In this document: positions 42,100-55,239 of the stretch, one piece after another
Position numbering within the stretch: the stretch's first letter is position 1
Layout of the letters: every line of letters starts with the position of its first letter
Source of the DNA: Xiphias gladius
Taxonomy: Eukaryota; Chordata; Actinopteri; Istiophoriformes; Xiphiidae
Assembly (NCBI RefSeq): GCF_016859285.1
Contig: NC_053413.1
Coordinates: forward strand, 24,891,939-24,955,938
Length of the DNA: 64,000 nucleotides
Direction: 5' to 3'
Translations under genes and position numbers: made by a program
The notes under the pieces: generated by a model
The model's input: the letters and a program-made list of their open reading frames with translations, nothing else
What the model was told of the DNA's origin: nothing
The model's database searches: none

Positions 42100-45000
42100 A
42101 GGGTACCAGCTGGGTGGGGTGTATTGTGCAGAGGTAATTTTGAGGGTGCTGGGTGAGCGGGCGAATCGCAAAAAAAGGTTTCTAAATTGAGTTTAAGATG
42201 CTTTCCTGTAACTCACTGTGCTCTGTTATTCGGCAGGCGCTCGTCTGGCTGAAAAAAGTGGCACCGGTGAATCAAGAACGCGAGACAAACACTTGTTATT
42301 CAACGAGGTGTGATATACGTGAGCGGAGAACATTTCAGCCGCTGTCATTCAGCATATGTGGATATGGAAAGTCGTTGTTTTCTCACTGGTGTGTTTACAA
42401 CCACACAGGTACCGCAAGCAAAAATGCCGAAAAAGCACTGCATGTCATCGCAGCAGTTGGCTCAGTCATAACTTCCTTTCACTGGGACACAAACGTGTGG
42501 TTATATTTTTCCCCCCGTCAAGTCAAGTCAGCCTAGTTTTCTCTATAAAGGCCAAATCCACTCACTGGCCCCCGGAGCTCTTGTGTTCTGACCGGTAGTT
42601 CAGCAACAGGAGAGGAAGGTACAGAACGCACAAAAGTCACAGCTGCAGAGTTACAGTATTTCGAAAGGCTATTACAAATATTAGGTAGATAAAAAGTAAC
42701 GCCGTTCTTCCTGCTGTTGGCTTCAACATCCGCTGACCCATCAACACGCCGGGTAGTGCACTCCAGCTCATTTCAGTGCCTACAGCACCAACCGTCTCAC
42801 GGTGCTTGATATGAAAAGAGAGCAGTTTGGCAATGATGTTGCACTGTTGGCGAAAACCTGTCATCCCTTCAAATCGCCCATCACCCTGCCGAACCTTTGC
42901 GAGATCAGTTCACGTAGTAACCGCCGCACCGGGCCATCACCCGAGACCCCGAGCGGAAGCCACCATAGTCTCATGTCACCCGGTGCCGACATCTATGTTA
43001 TTCTACTATCTACATCCACGGTGTGTTTGTTTCTCAGACATTTGACATTTGTTAGGATTTAGATTCTTTTGGGACCTGCTACGTTAGCCTGCGTGCACCA
43101 AAAGAAAGGCTCGCCGGTATAACCAAAACGTGCATGCTCAGTTTGGGAAGACTGCTCTGTCCAATGTTGACTGCTCCACACGAATGAGCATGCACACCCG
43201 CGTAAGTCATTAACTGTCACTCCTTTGAATATAAAGCTATAGGTGACTTTGCATTCTGATGAGTCCAAATGGCAGGGACGGGGGTACTGTAAGTTTTGAG
43301 TTATAACTTCCCGAGCGCGTGGAATGTTGTACCCACGTTACCGGAGTATTATTACTGTAGAGAACCCAGCAGCTTTTACTTTTATTTTTCCAGTGAAGAT
43401 GAGTTACTCATCTCGGTTGATTTCTACATAAAAGTCGTGCTTTGTGCAGCTTTAAGGATTCGAGGACAGCTCAGAACTTCAGAAATTTCCAGGATTTAGT
43501 CTCACTTTTCACACTAGCCATCGCCTTGTCAGAACAGGGCGGAATGAGACCTCTCAGACATTCCCATGTACGTGCAGGGCTTTCTGGGCCGGGTCCAGAT
43601 GCCTCACGCTGGGCCAGCAATCTCCAGCCGAGCTGTGAACCGCGGGCGATAGTCATAGGAAACAGGTGCCTCCTCCTCCTGCCAGGTCGAGGGAGCATAG
43701 CAGGCCGAGCATCGGTTGCACCGATCGCTGTCCATCAGAGTGGAACCCGTATTGATTAACAAGGCCGATAGACTCGGCGGCCCCGACCACCAACTGTCGA
43801 CTGTGCCTCCCGCCTTCTGTGTGCGACGGCGATAGTGGGTTTAGGGTTACGCGCTGGCCCCCGGCATACCAAATTTAAAAGGCTGGAAATGGAATTACTG
43901 CATCTGTTTAGAAGTCAATTTCTGCATTCTCTGGGCTGCCCACCCTACCACTCCTCTCTAAACTCCCGTCTTGCCTCTCTCTTGTCCCAGCCCAGATCTT
44001 TTCCCCCAATTTTCCCAGGGCTCTCAAAGTTCATGACGCCAAAGAGAAAGGCAAGGGAGGGAGGGTGTGTGTGGGGGGGGGGCTTCTCACAGAGTTACTG
44101 AGGCATGCTGTGAAACTTTGAAATGTTTGTCTTCGTAACCTCTGGGAAGTTTGGCCTTGCGATACTCTCCAACTCTGCTGTCCTTCTTGCAGTTTGCTAA
44201 AGTTCGGGTTGATTAACATTGACTGGTGCCACTGTGGGGGGGGGGGGGGGGTACACAACCCGAGGTATATCCATTAAACACAAGTGAAAAAAAACACCAG
44301 ATGAGATACAGTACATGCCGTATATATTGTCACATTCAAAAAAGAATCAATCACAAGTTAAGTGTTGAGCAGAGTTGAGTGTTTATTTTTTTTGGGTTTT
44401 TTTTTAAATGATGATTTGAAATCAATGATCTAACGGTTAGCGGTTAAACATTCCAAAGTTTTATGGTTTTTATGAATGGTTTTCCTTCATTTTAAAACTG
44501 GGAACCGGGAATGCTCAGGAGACGCCGGTTAGCCGACTGAAGAGATTTTGAGGGCAACACACACACCAGTAGCGCACGGCTCACGTCAAAACGCCTGCAC
44601 CATTGCAGGTTGATGTCATGTCAGCTCATCAGGGTGGGCCACTATTTCAACACGTTCCCAGCGACCACAGGCCCACTCTCCAAAAAAAAAACCAAAAACC
44701 AGCAGCTTTAACTACGTTTCCCTCCTTGTCCAGTGTACGCTTCCTGGCATTAAATGATGTGAAGTTGTAGGTGTGTATTGCTCTTAGGTGCTGGCAGAAA
44801 GGCCACCACCGTCCCAGCTTTGCATAGAGACAGATGACTGCTGGAAGTTACTGGAAAGAAACAGAGACAGTAGGAGATCCTGCTTCACTCGGCTGGTTGC
44901 CCAGTTTTCCTGAAACTTCAAAAGAAGATGGAATTTCAGGAGGACATAAAACCCTCAAGGGATGTTTGAAATATAGCTTAGCTATTAAACATTCCAGATG

Positions 45001-45700
45001 TATTAATGCACAGATTACATTACTGAACAAATGACACTGCTTTAGATTCAGTGACCTTCAACAACAAGTCTTTATTTTACAAGCGTCTCATTCTGCAGTC
45101 ACCAACAACCAACCGGATCCAGTTCCATCGAAACCTTCAACTCTCCCTCAATATCTCTCTCTGAAGCTAGGAAAACACATAAATATCTAAATGAAGAGTC
45201 GCCTCGGTCTCGATCGGAAACTTTGCATGTGGATCGTGAAAGGGGTCAGAGTGTAATTTGATCCGATGTATGACTTCGAGATAAGATGTGGAGCCCCCCC
45301 CCCCCCGACTTTCCTTAAGTTTGGACAGTCTTCTAGACGCCACCCTTGATGTCAAAGGGAATGCTCCTGTCACTGAGCTCTCAGCGGCCAGAAAAATAAT
45401 CAGTGTTTAAGTAACTATATGAAGAGTTTCAGAAAAATCTATGCATCCACTGTGGGAAAAAAAAGTGCATCTATGCAATGTTTTTTTTGTGTTTTTTTTA
45501 ACTTTTGAGTGTCTCATTATGGAGTCGAAGTCTTTCATTTCCTGGCCGTGAGCCCCCGGTCATGTCTGTCTATTTTGCCGCTGCTGGTCAATGATGGATG
45601 GAGGATTCCTCCCTTCCTTCCTTCCACAGGTTAGATTCCTCCGCAGTTAGCTGTGTGTTTACTTAAAAACCGACTACTGATTAGCCTGATGTGGGATGGG
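42100..45700. other. Intergenic DNA, no gene recognised
   Basis: Contains G10 at 44073-44082, G16 at 44236-44251 and C13 at 45294-45306. No coding exon found. Confidence 0.5.
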
Positions 45701-45728
45701 AGGCTTAAGGCAGTCACCCTTAACACCA

Positions 45729-45730
<2 letters not shown>

Positions 45731-45779
<49 letters not shown>

Positions 45780-45921
45780 CTGACAGTTTGTGTATTGTAT
45801 TGGCTCACCTTCCTTCCGCTCATTAACCAGAGCAAACAGTGACACAAAACCCTCCAATTCCAATCAGTCTACTGTTGGGCAGGATCATGACAGCTGGGTC
45901 TGTGAACCAACATCCTGAAAT

Positions 45922-45988
<67 letters not shown>
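45731..45988 (+). repeat. Two (CA)n microsatellites: (CA)23 and (CA)31
   Basis: Pure CA runs at 45731-45777 and 45926-45988, separated by about 150 bases. Confidence 0.97.
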
Positions 45989-45991
<3 letters not shown>

Positions 45992-45999
45992 ACACATAT

Positions 46000-48900
46000 T
46001 CTAAGCTGCCGGATAAGAGCTAAGCGGACTAAAATATAAAATAGGCTAAAAAGTACTGAAGGTCCCCCGGCCCTAACATTTAGTTGCAGAAATATTTGTG
46101 GAAGGAAGAGCTCATCTTTCTGGTTCAGTTTAACGTTCGACCATAGTGGGCAAAAAAGGAAAAGTTTATTGGCTGATGTCCGTAGAAAAAGGTGGCAGAT
46201 AAGACAAGGGGGAGGTGATATTAGTTATTTTTCTCTGACTTTTCTAAAGTCGCCAGATCAAAAGGTTCCAGCGAGTTTCATAGCCGTTAATCTGTGTTCA
46301 GCTTTATTTCATAGATCATGGAAATTACCCAAAAATGTGGTTGCCCTTGTGGTTCCAGTAAGATTATATAACAATGATTCTGTCTTGGTAACAGTTTAGA
46401 GGATTTAATTTTATTCATTCTTTTAGAAATGTTTTTATTCCAATGCAACACAACTAACCTACGGGCCATGAAAATGGGAACTACTAATATATCAAAAAGG
46501 TATTTCTAAGAGATTAGGTTACAGTGAGTGCTCAAATTTTCATTAAAAAAAAAAAAAATGCTTCGAGCACCAGGAAACAAATCTCTTTTCCCCCGTTGGG
46601 TTGAGGTGGGGGCAGAATCTCTGGAGAAGAGGTCTCGAAACTTCGCCAGAGCAGCAGCAGACTGCCACCTACTCTGTCTCCACGGAAGAGCGACTGGCTT
46701 TCTACCTTCTCAGCCTCACCCGGAGCGGAGCCTACCATCTGCTCAGGTAAGCACGGGGTGACTCGTACGGCCCCCAGGCGTTCAAAGAATATGCAGCAAC
46801 AAACAAAACCGCAATGTGAAGTGCTTGGTTATCGCTGGCACCTGAGGTCGGCTGCGGGCTCACGCCAGCGCACGCGACGGCACTAACTTCAATGGCTATA
46901 CGGCGTCAGCAGCGGGACAGCGTACCCTTCCTTCCATAACTTGACAGCGCCCTGTCACTCACTGCCTGGAGCCAGTCATGCACAACTGTTTTCAATTGCC
47001 CCAAACGAGCAGCTGCTCTGCGCGATGATCGCAACCCTTTTATTAGATGAGTGTATGAGCGACCGCGCATGAAACTCAACTTAAAGGGAAATTCCAGTTC
47101 AATACTATTTGGCTCATGCTCTTTTTCGGTTTTGGCCACCATTTGCATCACCAATGATAACAACAATGAACTCCCCGGGTGATATCTGAGAAAAGCAGCG
47201 ACATTTCTAAAAATAAGTCCAGCAGCCGGACAACCAGAGAGGTTTTCAACAAACTCCTGGTCAGTCAAACTGAAAGAGAAAATAAAGCCTGACAGTGAAA
47301 CTATTACCTGGTTTCCTGTGTTTTGAGGGATTATTACCAACATTTCAGGTGTATTTTTATTTTTAGATAAAAGGACTAAACTGTTGGCTTGTCAGACCGC
47401 ACCACTGATTGCGGTTCGTGCCCCATCTGACTTTGTTGTAGAGTTGTCGCTGTATTCCCTCATCTTATGAGTTTATTTCTCTCAAAACTGTGAAAACGAG
47501 GCATACGTTTCATTTAGCCGGAATTTTCATCCAAACGGCCATAACTTGACTGATAAACGAAGTGATTAACTTGCAAAACCCATGGACAATCATTGACTCA
47601 ACACAAGCAAACACTAATAATGTTGGGGAACAGGGCCCCCGTGAAAACGGGAGGTAGTGGCATAAGTGAATAAGTTGTAATGTGGAAGCATTTTCTTTTC
47701 TCAGGAGATGAAACCAGCTGCCAAAATCTGACCATTTGTCTCTGTTTGTCTCCCACACCCTCCATAATCCCTCCGCACTGTCGTTTAAATTTGGAGGGTG
47801 GCAAACCCACACCGAGGGTGTTACGGCGAGCCCTTCTAAATTGCCACTTGTTCTCCTGATGTCATTAAGCGCCCGAAGCGACAGGAGGCCTGTTCTTAAA
47901 GCGCTGCCGCTGGAAACAGCAGCGGCATGTTTATAATTGCGCTCTTTCTTCGGCCGCGGGGACATTTTCTTCACGGTAAACGCGCACAGACCCGAGGGTT
48001 CATTAAGAGCCGCGACGACAGCCGCGGAGCTCGGTTGACTCTGAGTCATTGGCTGTGTTTTATGAGCGGCCTTCACCTCAGAAGGGAGCTCGTCAACGAG
48101 GCGGCTCTGGCGGCAGAAACAGTGAGGAGGCGGGAAGTGTAGCCATGTTGAAAGCGATTAGTGTTCCATCGGTGTTTGGCCTTCAGGGGTGAGCTGTGGC
48201 ACCTTTCTACGTCTGACTGCGCTGCCATGTGTGACACAGGTCATTTTAAACACATTACCTCTGTTCTAGTTTGAGCAATATGTAATTACACAAAGTAAAT
48301 GTTGTTTTAGGACCGTTTCAAGTGCTCTTTGAAGTGATATTATTAAATTTTTTATTACATTGAAATCTAGGTTATCTAAAAAAAAAAAAACCAACCAAAA
48401 CAATCAACTTTACCATCTTTGCAGTATATTGAATATAATTTCAATTTGCTCTTGGAAGTGGAGGGCATAATAATGTGTGTAAAGTTACAGATCTCCACTG
48501 TAGAGTGCATTGCTATTCATTCCGTGGCAGAAAGCAACTACATATGGCTGGTCTGGCAAATTAATGGGAACCCGAGGTCCACTCAAAAGCTATTTCCAGA
48601 GCTTGCACTAGCTTTTTTGTCCAACACGCTACTAGTGCTGCTGAGCCGATGCATGGGCCAGAGTCCCTCAAAACAAGCAACACAAGACAAAAAAAACGTT
48701 CGTATTCTTGACTTTTATCTGATTCTTTTCCCCCAATTTATCACTTAGATTAAAGACTGAAAATCAAGAATAGTGAGTATATCTGTGATCTTTTTTTCGT
48801 GGGTTATTTTATAAGCTACATCTGCAGAGGACTTGGTCGCTGGCTAGTAATACACAGTTGTAGTCTCCACAGCTGGTATGAAGGCGGCTAATGAAATAAT

Positions 48901-49560
48901 GAGCCAGAGGAGCTGACATCACATGTAGGTCATAAATAACGTCATTGACACAATTGTTGCAGTGTGACTGAAAATAAAGGTATTTATACAACTCCTAAGC
49001 AGAGCAGTGTCTTAAAGCAACTTTGACTGAAGTTCATCTGAACAAGCCTTTCTCGAATGGACGCCGGGTGCCTTCCAAACATGCCGTCCGCCTCGCCGAA
49101 TTCAGAGTCCGGAACATCTGGGATGATCCGCTCGCCTGCAACACTGAAGCCATGAGTGTAAATGTTTTAAAAAGACATGAGCAGCCCAGCATCTCTGTAG
49201 TGCCCGGGTCTTGCCCTCTCCTTCTCGGGGGATGGAGGGATTTGGCAGGTTTCCCTCATTTTAGTGGAGCTGGCCTTGTCTTTTTTTTCTTCTTCTTCTT
49301 CTTTTCTTTATACCACTGGTAAACCTGTTGGCCCCTTTTTACTGTTGTCCTTCTAAGTCAGAACACTCGCAGCAATAAAGCTGGAAAAGCCATTTCGGAT
49401 GGATATCAGATGATGTGTAACTTGGGCTCAAAATAACACGTAGGCAGAGTGTGAGTCTGAGGGCTCAGCTTATTTCCGGGAGGGTTTAAGTCCCCTCGCT
49501 CTACTCATTTGGTAAAAATCTGACTCATGTACACATTTGTACAGTCAGGTTGATAAACAC
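46000..49560. other. Intergenic DNA, no gene recognised
   Basis: A segment at 46600-46745 ends in CTGCTCAG/GTAAGC and looks exon-like but encodes nothing recognised. GC-richer unique sequence at 47820-48140 includes the palindrome TGACTCTGAGTCA (AP-1-like) near 48035-48047. A T/CTT-rich run lies at 49279-49310. Confidence 0.45.
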
Positions 49561-49570
49561 TCAGCCAAAT

Positions 49571-49820
49571 ACACACACACACACACACACACACACTCAG
49601 GAAGACGCACTCAGAACAACATCCCCCACACACATACACACATCTGCACCGAGGGTAAACAGTCGACCAAGCACACACACCATCTCTCCATCTCTCTCTC
49701 ACACAGACAGACATACACACACACCAAATGTTCCCTGCTAATATTTACCCATGCTAGCCCCTTAAGTAACAGCTTCCTCTGGATTTACTGTGTTTGTGTG
49801 TGTGTGTGTGTGTGTGAGTG
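49571..49820 (+). repeat. CA/TG-rich low-complexity cluster
   Basis: (CA)12 at 49571-49595, then several short CA tracts, and a TG tract at about 49793-49817. Confidence 0.9.
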
Positions 49821-49829
49821 TGTGCAGGG

Positions 49830-52800
49830 ATACCAGTGCATGTAAATATATGAAAAATGGTCTCATGCATTATAAGCAAGTCTATTAATACGGACAGCAC
49901 GAATATACTGTAGCCGTAAAGCATGTTTATTTGTTTTGTGTACGCCTCTGACAGTGTTTACAGCTTTAGGTTTTTTGGATGTGTCAGTAACAGCGCAGCG
50001 AATCTGAAATTTGGGAATTTCTCCCTTTTCCACCCACAAAATTGTGGACATAGTGGAGAGAGTGTTGGCTGCTTTCTGAAGGCAGTGTACATACGTGCAT
50101 TTGTACCTGGGGGATCGACACATTCCACAGGAAGGTGATAAGTTGATCTTGACCCAGACCGAACCTGGCAGAAGCCTCCACCCACCCTGTTGACCCACCC
50201 ACGCCCATTGTCAACCCAAATCCTTCTGTCCATACACACACACACAGACACACACACAGACACACAGATCAACAGGCTCACAGTAAACTGAGGGCGCCCC
50301 CGCCCACCCCAGACAGACAGGGGTGAATTATTGGGGTGAACGTGGGTCGATGTGGGAGTGAAGGAGGAGGAGGAGGAGATCGGATGGTGTAAGGAGGAAA
50401 AAGTGGGCGCGAGGCTTTGGGAAGACGAGGACGAGGGAGAGAGGGGTTTGACAAGTGACGGGCAGGTAAATGAGAGATAAATTTCATTCACTGTCAGTTA
50501 TTTAATCTTGTGTGTGGTTTTCGCGGTCGTGTGTCCCGGCCACTTGGTTTAAGGATGAAAAACTCACCTCCAGCCAAACAAAACAATTAACACGACGAAA
50601 ACGCACTGTCACGGGAAAAGCTAAGTCTGCAAAGTAAGTCTGCAACCATCAGAAAAAACAGTGGAGGAGAAAGTACTTTTCCCTCTGAAATGCAGACAAA
50701 GAAAAGTAAGAAGGTCTCAGAAAACGGAAAGTACCCACAAAACTTGATTTTAAAGTACTTCGACTGCCCCAACTACTACTAGAACTGTTGATACTTTGAA
50801 TTCTAACACTGCTGCTGCAAGTACTATGCCTATATTATAGTATAGTTTCTCACCTTTTGTTCTGTTGCATCAACTCAACATGTAACACAGCAACCTTTAG
50901 ACCTAAAGTAGGTCTAAATTTATAATATCTAGTACTACAGTTAGTGTAGTTCTACAACATCTACTACAGTCTGTGTTTCGACTAGTGCTGCTGGCTCACA
51001 GCAAATGATTATATCACGGTGAACATGAAGCATGTGTTTATGACAGTTCAGTAATCTCTCAAAAAGCACTACATCTCCTGAACGGCATTCCCGAAGCCGG
51101 AAGTGCCGCCCCTGCACAAGCTCCAGGTATGTCACTTAGCGGTGATAAAGCACGCACCCGAGCGTAATTACCCTTATCTCACCTCAAATAAGTCTGACAA
51201 CAGGTGCATTTAGTGCAGCGGTCGACAGGGATTGCAGCTGCAAGAGCCCTCATTTGCCAGATAGTGCTGTCGAAGGCCAAGCTAGGCGAGGAGAGATGGC
51301 TGCGAAGGCTCAGACGACCATAAAAATGTCAAACTGTATGGATGAATGGAATCTAGTCTGCAAATGAGGGTCCAGGTTGCTTATTCCAGGACTTGTTTTC
51401 AACCAAAACGCTTTTGAATGTTCTGATTTATTCACCTGGATTTAAAATTCCGTGACCCGATTGACTTAAAGTTATCTACAGATACGACTTGGATGTTTTG
51501 GAAATTATACGTCATCGACTTTCCGGTGCATTTTTACAGTTGTTTAGAGAAAAATAATGGATTTGAAAGTGCTCTAGTCATTGGCGGTGCTTTTTGGTGG
51601 ACATTTTTTGGCAGCCGCAGACTTGGCTGCAAAGGTCACTGACGTTAACACGGCGAGAACACTCCTTTCCCTTCTGTCAAAGAGCCTTGAGCGCTTATGG
51701 CACGGACGCTCCACATTTAGAGACACAACCCTAAATACATAAAACCCTTTATACCGTACAACGCACTAACATTTCGTCCTGCCCAGACAACAACCCACTA
51801 ATCTCGGCAAGCTGAAGGTAACTGTTTAGTTACCGTGGTGACGCTGTGTGTCGTGGCACTCCACTGGGAGGACTATTTAAAGACTAGGGAATTTAAATCA
51901 GTGTTTACTTTGCAGAAAATAGATAAATACTGTTCGACAGGGCCTGTTAAAATGATGTAGGCTGCGAGCTTTCTTGGCCCTTCGTGGATGACAGATGCTG
52001 TAGGAGCCGTCTGGAAGGTAAACTGACCATTACACTGTATGTTCTCGGGGCAAGACGTACAGTAAAGCCATGAGGCATCAACCTTTTTTTCTTACTCACC
52101 GAGCGCCAGCTTCAGCCGCTGTCTCTGAGCACACAATTGAAGGCTTACGGGATAGCACCTCCATGTCTTCGAGCATCTGTGGCTTCTGTGCATTTGCCAG
52201 AAATGCTGTGGGCTCTCGTTCTCCCGAGTCATACAAAACAAACAGTTTGTCTCTGGGGATTTCACCACTGCAGGCAAGTGTTTGTTTTTTTAAATTTTAA
52301 ACTTTTTGTTGCTGACTATGTATTTGTTTACCTGCTGGATGGATGACACATTATCAAGAGTGTATCTAAACCAACCATGCGCCATCATGCTCCTGAAGTC
52401 CGCAGGTGTCCAGAACAACCGACCAGACGAGTGGGGACCGCTGAGTGAAGATGACGGTGACTTTAACCGTCTGTTTCTTGAAAATGCCCGCTTAAGCTAT
52501 TGAACCCGAGCAGATTGATGAAGCTGACACACAGGGGGGTGTTTCTAGGAGTTGACAAGGTCTGGGGCTAAACCCAGACCATCTTGTACTAAAAACCATA
52601 GTGTAACAATGACGTGTTTCGGTTTTATGGCGGATGATATACTGGGCTATTTCTTGACCAGGAGCAAAGACCCCCTGAAGTGTTGTCCGTGCTGTAAGGT
52701 TGACAGGTACCAAGCAGAGACCTCAGGAAGGAATCCTGTAAAAGAGCATAATTAAAAGACCAAATCAAGTGTTTTCAGTGCAACGCTATTAAAATTATTT

Positions 52801-53190
52801 AGCCTTTGTTTGAAAAGGCCATTAATATTTTCCAAGGAGAATCTGGAATCCACAACAAAAAGCTGAGACAAAGATCTATAATCACAGAATCACAACTTCT
52901 GACAATGGTCTCTAGGGGTCTTGTAAGTAAATGTATGTTTGTAGGCCGGACTTTGCAGTAATCCTGCTTGGTAGCTGCTGTGGCTCTGGCGCGGGGCTGG
53001 GGATCGCGGCATTGGGTTTCGCCGGCGGGTCTTTTGACCGGGCTCACAGGGGATGAGTGGAGATCCTGAGCGCTGCCGAGGCACTTATGAAGGACGCACA
53101 TTGTTGCCAGCCCTGGGGAGAAAACTGAGCAGTCTGGCAACACAGGCGGAATTTCCTACTGTGATGTTATCTCACACAAGACATTTAGCC
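49830..53190. other. Intergenic DNA, no gene recognised
   Basis: Contains a purine-rich patch at 50355-50455 and a small inverted pair (CCCTCATTTGC at 51249, GCAAATGAGGG at 51358). No exon recognised. Confidence 0.45.
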
Positions 53191-53199
53191 TCAGCCAAA

Positions 53200-53440
53200 T
53201 GAAGGAGAGGGAGAGAAATAGGCAAAGAGGGAGGAGGAAGAGGGTAGAGGTAGAGGTAGAGGGGGAGACAGAGGAGGGAGAAAAGTGAACGACTGAGGGA
53301 GCGGAGGAAGAGGATGATGGGGAGAAAGACAGTTGAATGTAAGAGAGAGAAAGAGGAAAACAGTGTAAGTAAAGGCAATGGAGAGAGAATGTGAGGGGTA
53401 GACGAAGAGAGAGTAAGAGGGGATGAGAACGAGGGAGGGT
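53200..53440 (+). repeat. Polypurine tract (about 240 bases, A/G-rich)
   Basis: Almost entirely A and G on the plus strand (GGAGAGGGAGAG, GAGGAGGGAG, AGAGAGAAAGAGG), with few interruptions. It gives artefactual Ser/Leu/Pro-rich frames on the minus strand. Confidence 0.9.
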
Positions 53441-53859
53441 ACGTACCTTTCCATCCACCTGGTTTTATGCACATTTTCAGTGTGGTACCAGTTTCTCTTT
53501 CTTCTGCTGTGTACGAAGTGCTCATGTGGTGTCATCCCGCGCTCCTCTGTGAGATGGCAGCGCCAGACCAGGCTCACGGCATCTGAAAAACCTTTCGGTG
53601 CTAACCCGACGGAGCAAGAGGGCTGGGTGAGATTTACCCCAGCAGCCAAGCGCCGAGACTATCGTAAAGTTTAGAGACGAGAGGACGCACGTTTAATATG
53701 TTGCAAGACTTAGTCAGTTGGAGCGCTTACTCTGAGCTGGCATTCACCCTAACGCCCAAAGCCACACAAGTTAACAGAGGGGAGCTCTCTAATTTGTTTA
53801 CATAAATGGTTGCTTCATAGCCTCGAATTAATAATTTAGTTCTACCCACTGATTAGAAC

Positions 53860-53990
53860 TATTCTGTTAACCTGTTTTGGCAGGTCCGCCATCATCGGTG
53901 TGCCAGAGAGTGTGTTGATGGGAAAATTGTAAAGTGCTTTGTCTGCTAAGGCAGAAAAGCGCTATGTAAGTGCAGTCCATTTTCATTTAC
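53860..53990 (+). mobile_element. SINE/LINE 3' tail, plus orientation
   Basis: TTGTAAAGTGCTTTG, then GAAAAGCGCTATGTAAGTGC and AGTCCATTTTCATTT form the 3' tail shared by many fish retroposons (canonical AAAGCGCTATATAAATGCAG). The 5' part is missing or unrecognisable. Confidence 0.65.
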
Positions 53991-54030
53991 CGTGAGCTTA
54001 AAGGACGTCTTATGGCACAGTATCATGCTG

Positions 54031-54068
54031 CCGTGTTTACCATTTCCTGTTGGAAATGGTAAACACGG
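54031..54068. repeat. Perfect 17-bp inverted repeat, 4-nt loop
   Basis: CCGTGTTTACCATTTCC, loop TGTT, then its exact reverse complement. The right arm is the inverted start of a retroposon tail (AAATGGTAAA...). Confidence 0.95.
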
Positions 54069-54180
54069 ACTTTGAGCATTTCAAACTGCCCCACTGTGAG
54101 CAGGATTTTGAACGTACACAGGGAGCCCCAGCTGGGTTTCTAGTCCATCACCTCAACCGCTCAGCCATCACAGCTCCACA
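54052..54180 (-). mobile_element. Retroposon/SINE remnant, minus orientation
   Basis: GGAAATGGTAAACACGGACT begins as the reverse complement of the same retroposon tail. It is followed by CTGGGTTTCTAGTCCATCAC and CTCAACCGCTCAGCCATCAC, resembling the tRNA-like head of such SINEs read backwards. Confidence 0.5.
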
Positions 54181-54774
54181 TGAAGTGTACAAACCAGGAG
54201 TTGCCAGCCTCCATCACCTCCTAAGAGATCAAGTGTTTTTAGCGGTGGAAGGCGACTTAGCAGTCCGGGCTGAACAAATGTCAATTGTGTCTCTGTCTCA
54301 TTTGAGAGCTGAAACCCAAAGTCTGCCCAAATAAAACTCCTGGCCATTAAAGCCATGTAGCACATTCAGATTGTCCATGACTTGACAACTTTCACTGTAT
54401 TTTGTGAAAACCAGAGCGGCCAGAGCTGTTCAGCACAGAGTCAACAAGGAGGTGCTGCAGCAAGGTCCACCGTGGAATGGAAGGACCTTTGAGCTGGTAT
54501 TCGACTGAGAACAGTGCGATAGTCTTGTGACCTTTGCGACGTCAGATTGCATCAGGTGAACCTATTGGCTGAAAGCACACTTTGAATCTTGTGCACAGCA
54601 CAAAGCCTTTTCAGTAACCTGTTGCATGTGTATGTGCTTTTGGTTGATTTTTATTCAAATAAAATGGGCTGAGAAAAAGACTAAAGCTGCTCGTCGGCAG
54701 TCCAAGGTGGTGTTAACGTAGCATTCACTGATTTAAGGTGAACACATTTTACCATGTGTCCGGAGGTGAAAAAA

Positions 54775-54810
54775 AAACAATAAACCCACATTTATGAGGG
54801 TTTATTGTTT
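54775..54810. repeat. Perfect 13-bp inverted repeat, 10-nt loop
   Basis: AAACAATAAACCC (54775-54787) and GGGTTTATTGTTT (54798-54810). Either strand carries AATAAA in the arm. Confidence 0.93.
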
Positions 54811-55239
54811 GACAGTCGGTCATAGAAAGTGTAAATTGTTTTTTGTCAGCCAAGACCTCAGGTGACTCACTATCCTTTAAGAACTATATTACGATCAATA
54901 TTGTTATCATCATTATCATGGAAACCTTTCTTTTTTTTAGTTTTAAAAATGCATTTCTTTACAGGCATTTGTGTAAAACAACCCATGTTTTTACTAAAGG
55001 CTTATTTGAGCTCAACCGGGAAAGATATTGTGGGATTTATAGGTAAAGGAAAAGGACTGGGAACACCGTTTAATAAAAATCTCTGATTGAGCTCTGAGGG
55101 GAAAAAAGTGACAGGAACAAATAATAAATTGGCTGGATTGCTTGGACTGCAGGAAACACTCGGCCCCCTGGTCAATGTTTTACACTTGTTGTACTGGTGG
55201 CACTCTCAGTGAAGCTAATGGCTGATCTGCAGACTGGGA

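Noticed and set aside
50941..51135. 64-codon minus-strand open frame with a fairly normal amino-acid mix
   Set aside because: Looks protein-like at first sight, but there is no family match, no splice partners and no conserved motif; left uncalled.
53156..53649. Ser/Leu/Pro-rich minus-strand open frames of 100-152 codons
   Set aside because: They are translations of the polypurine tract.
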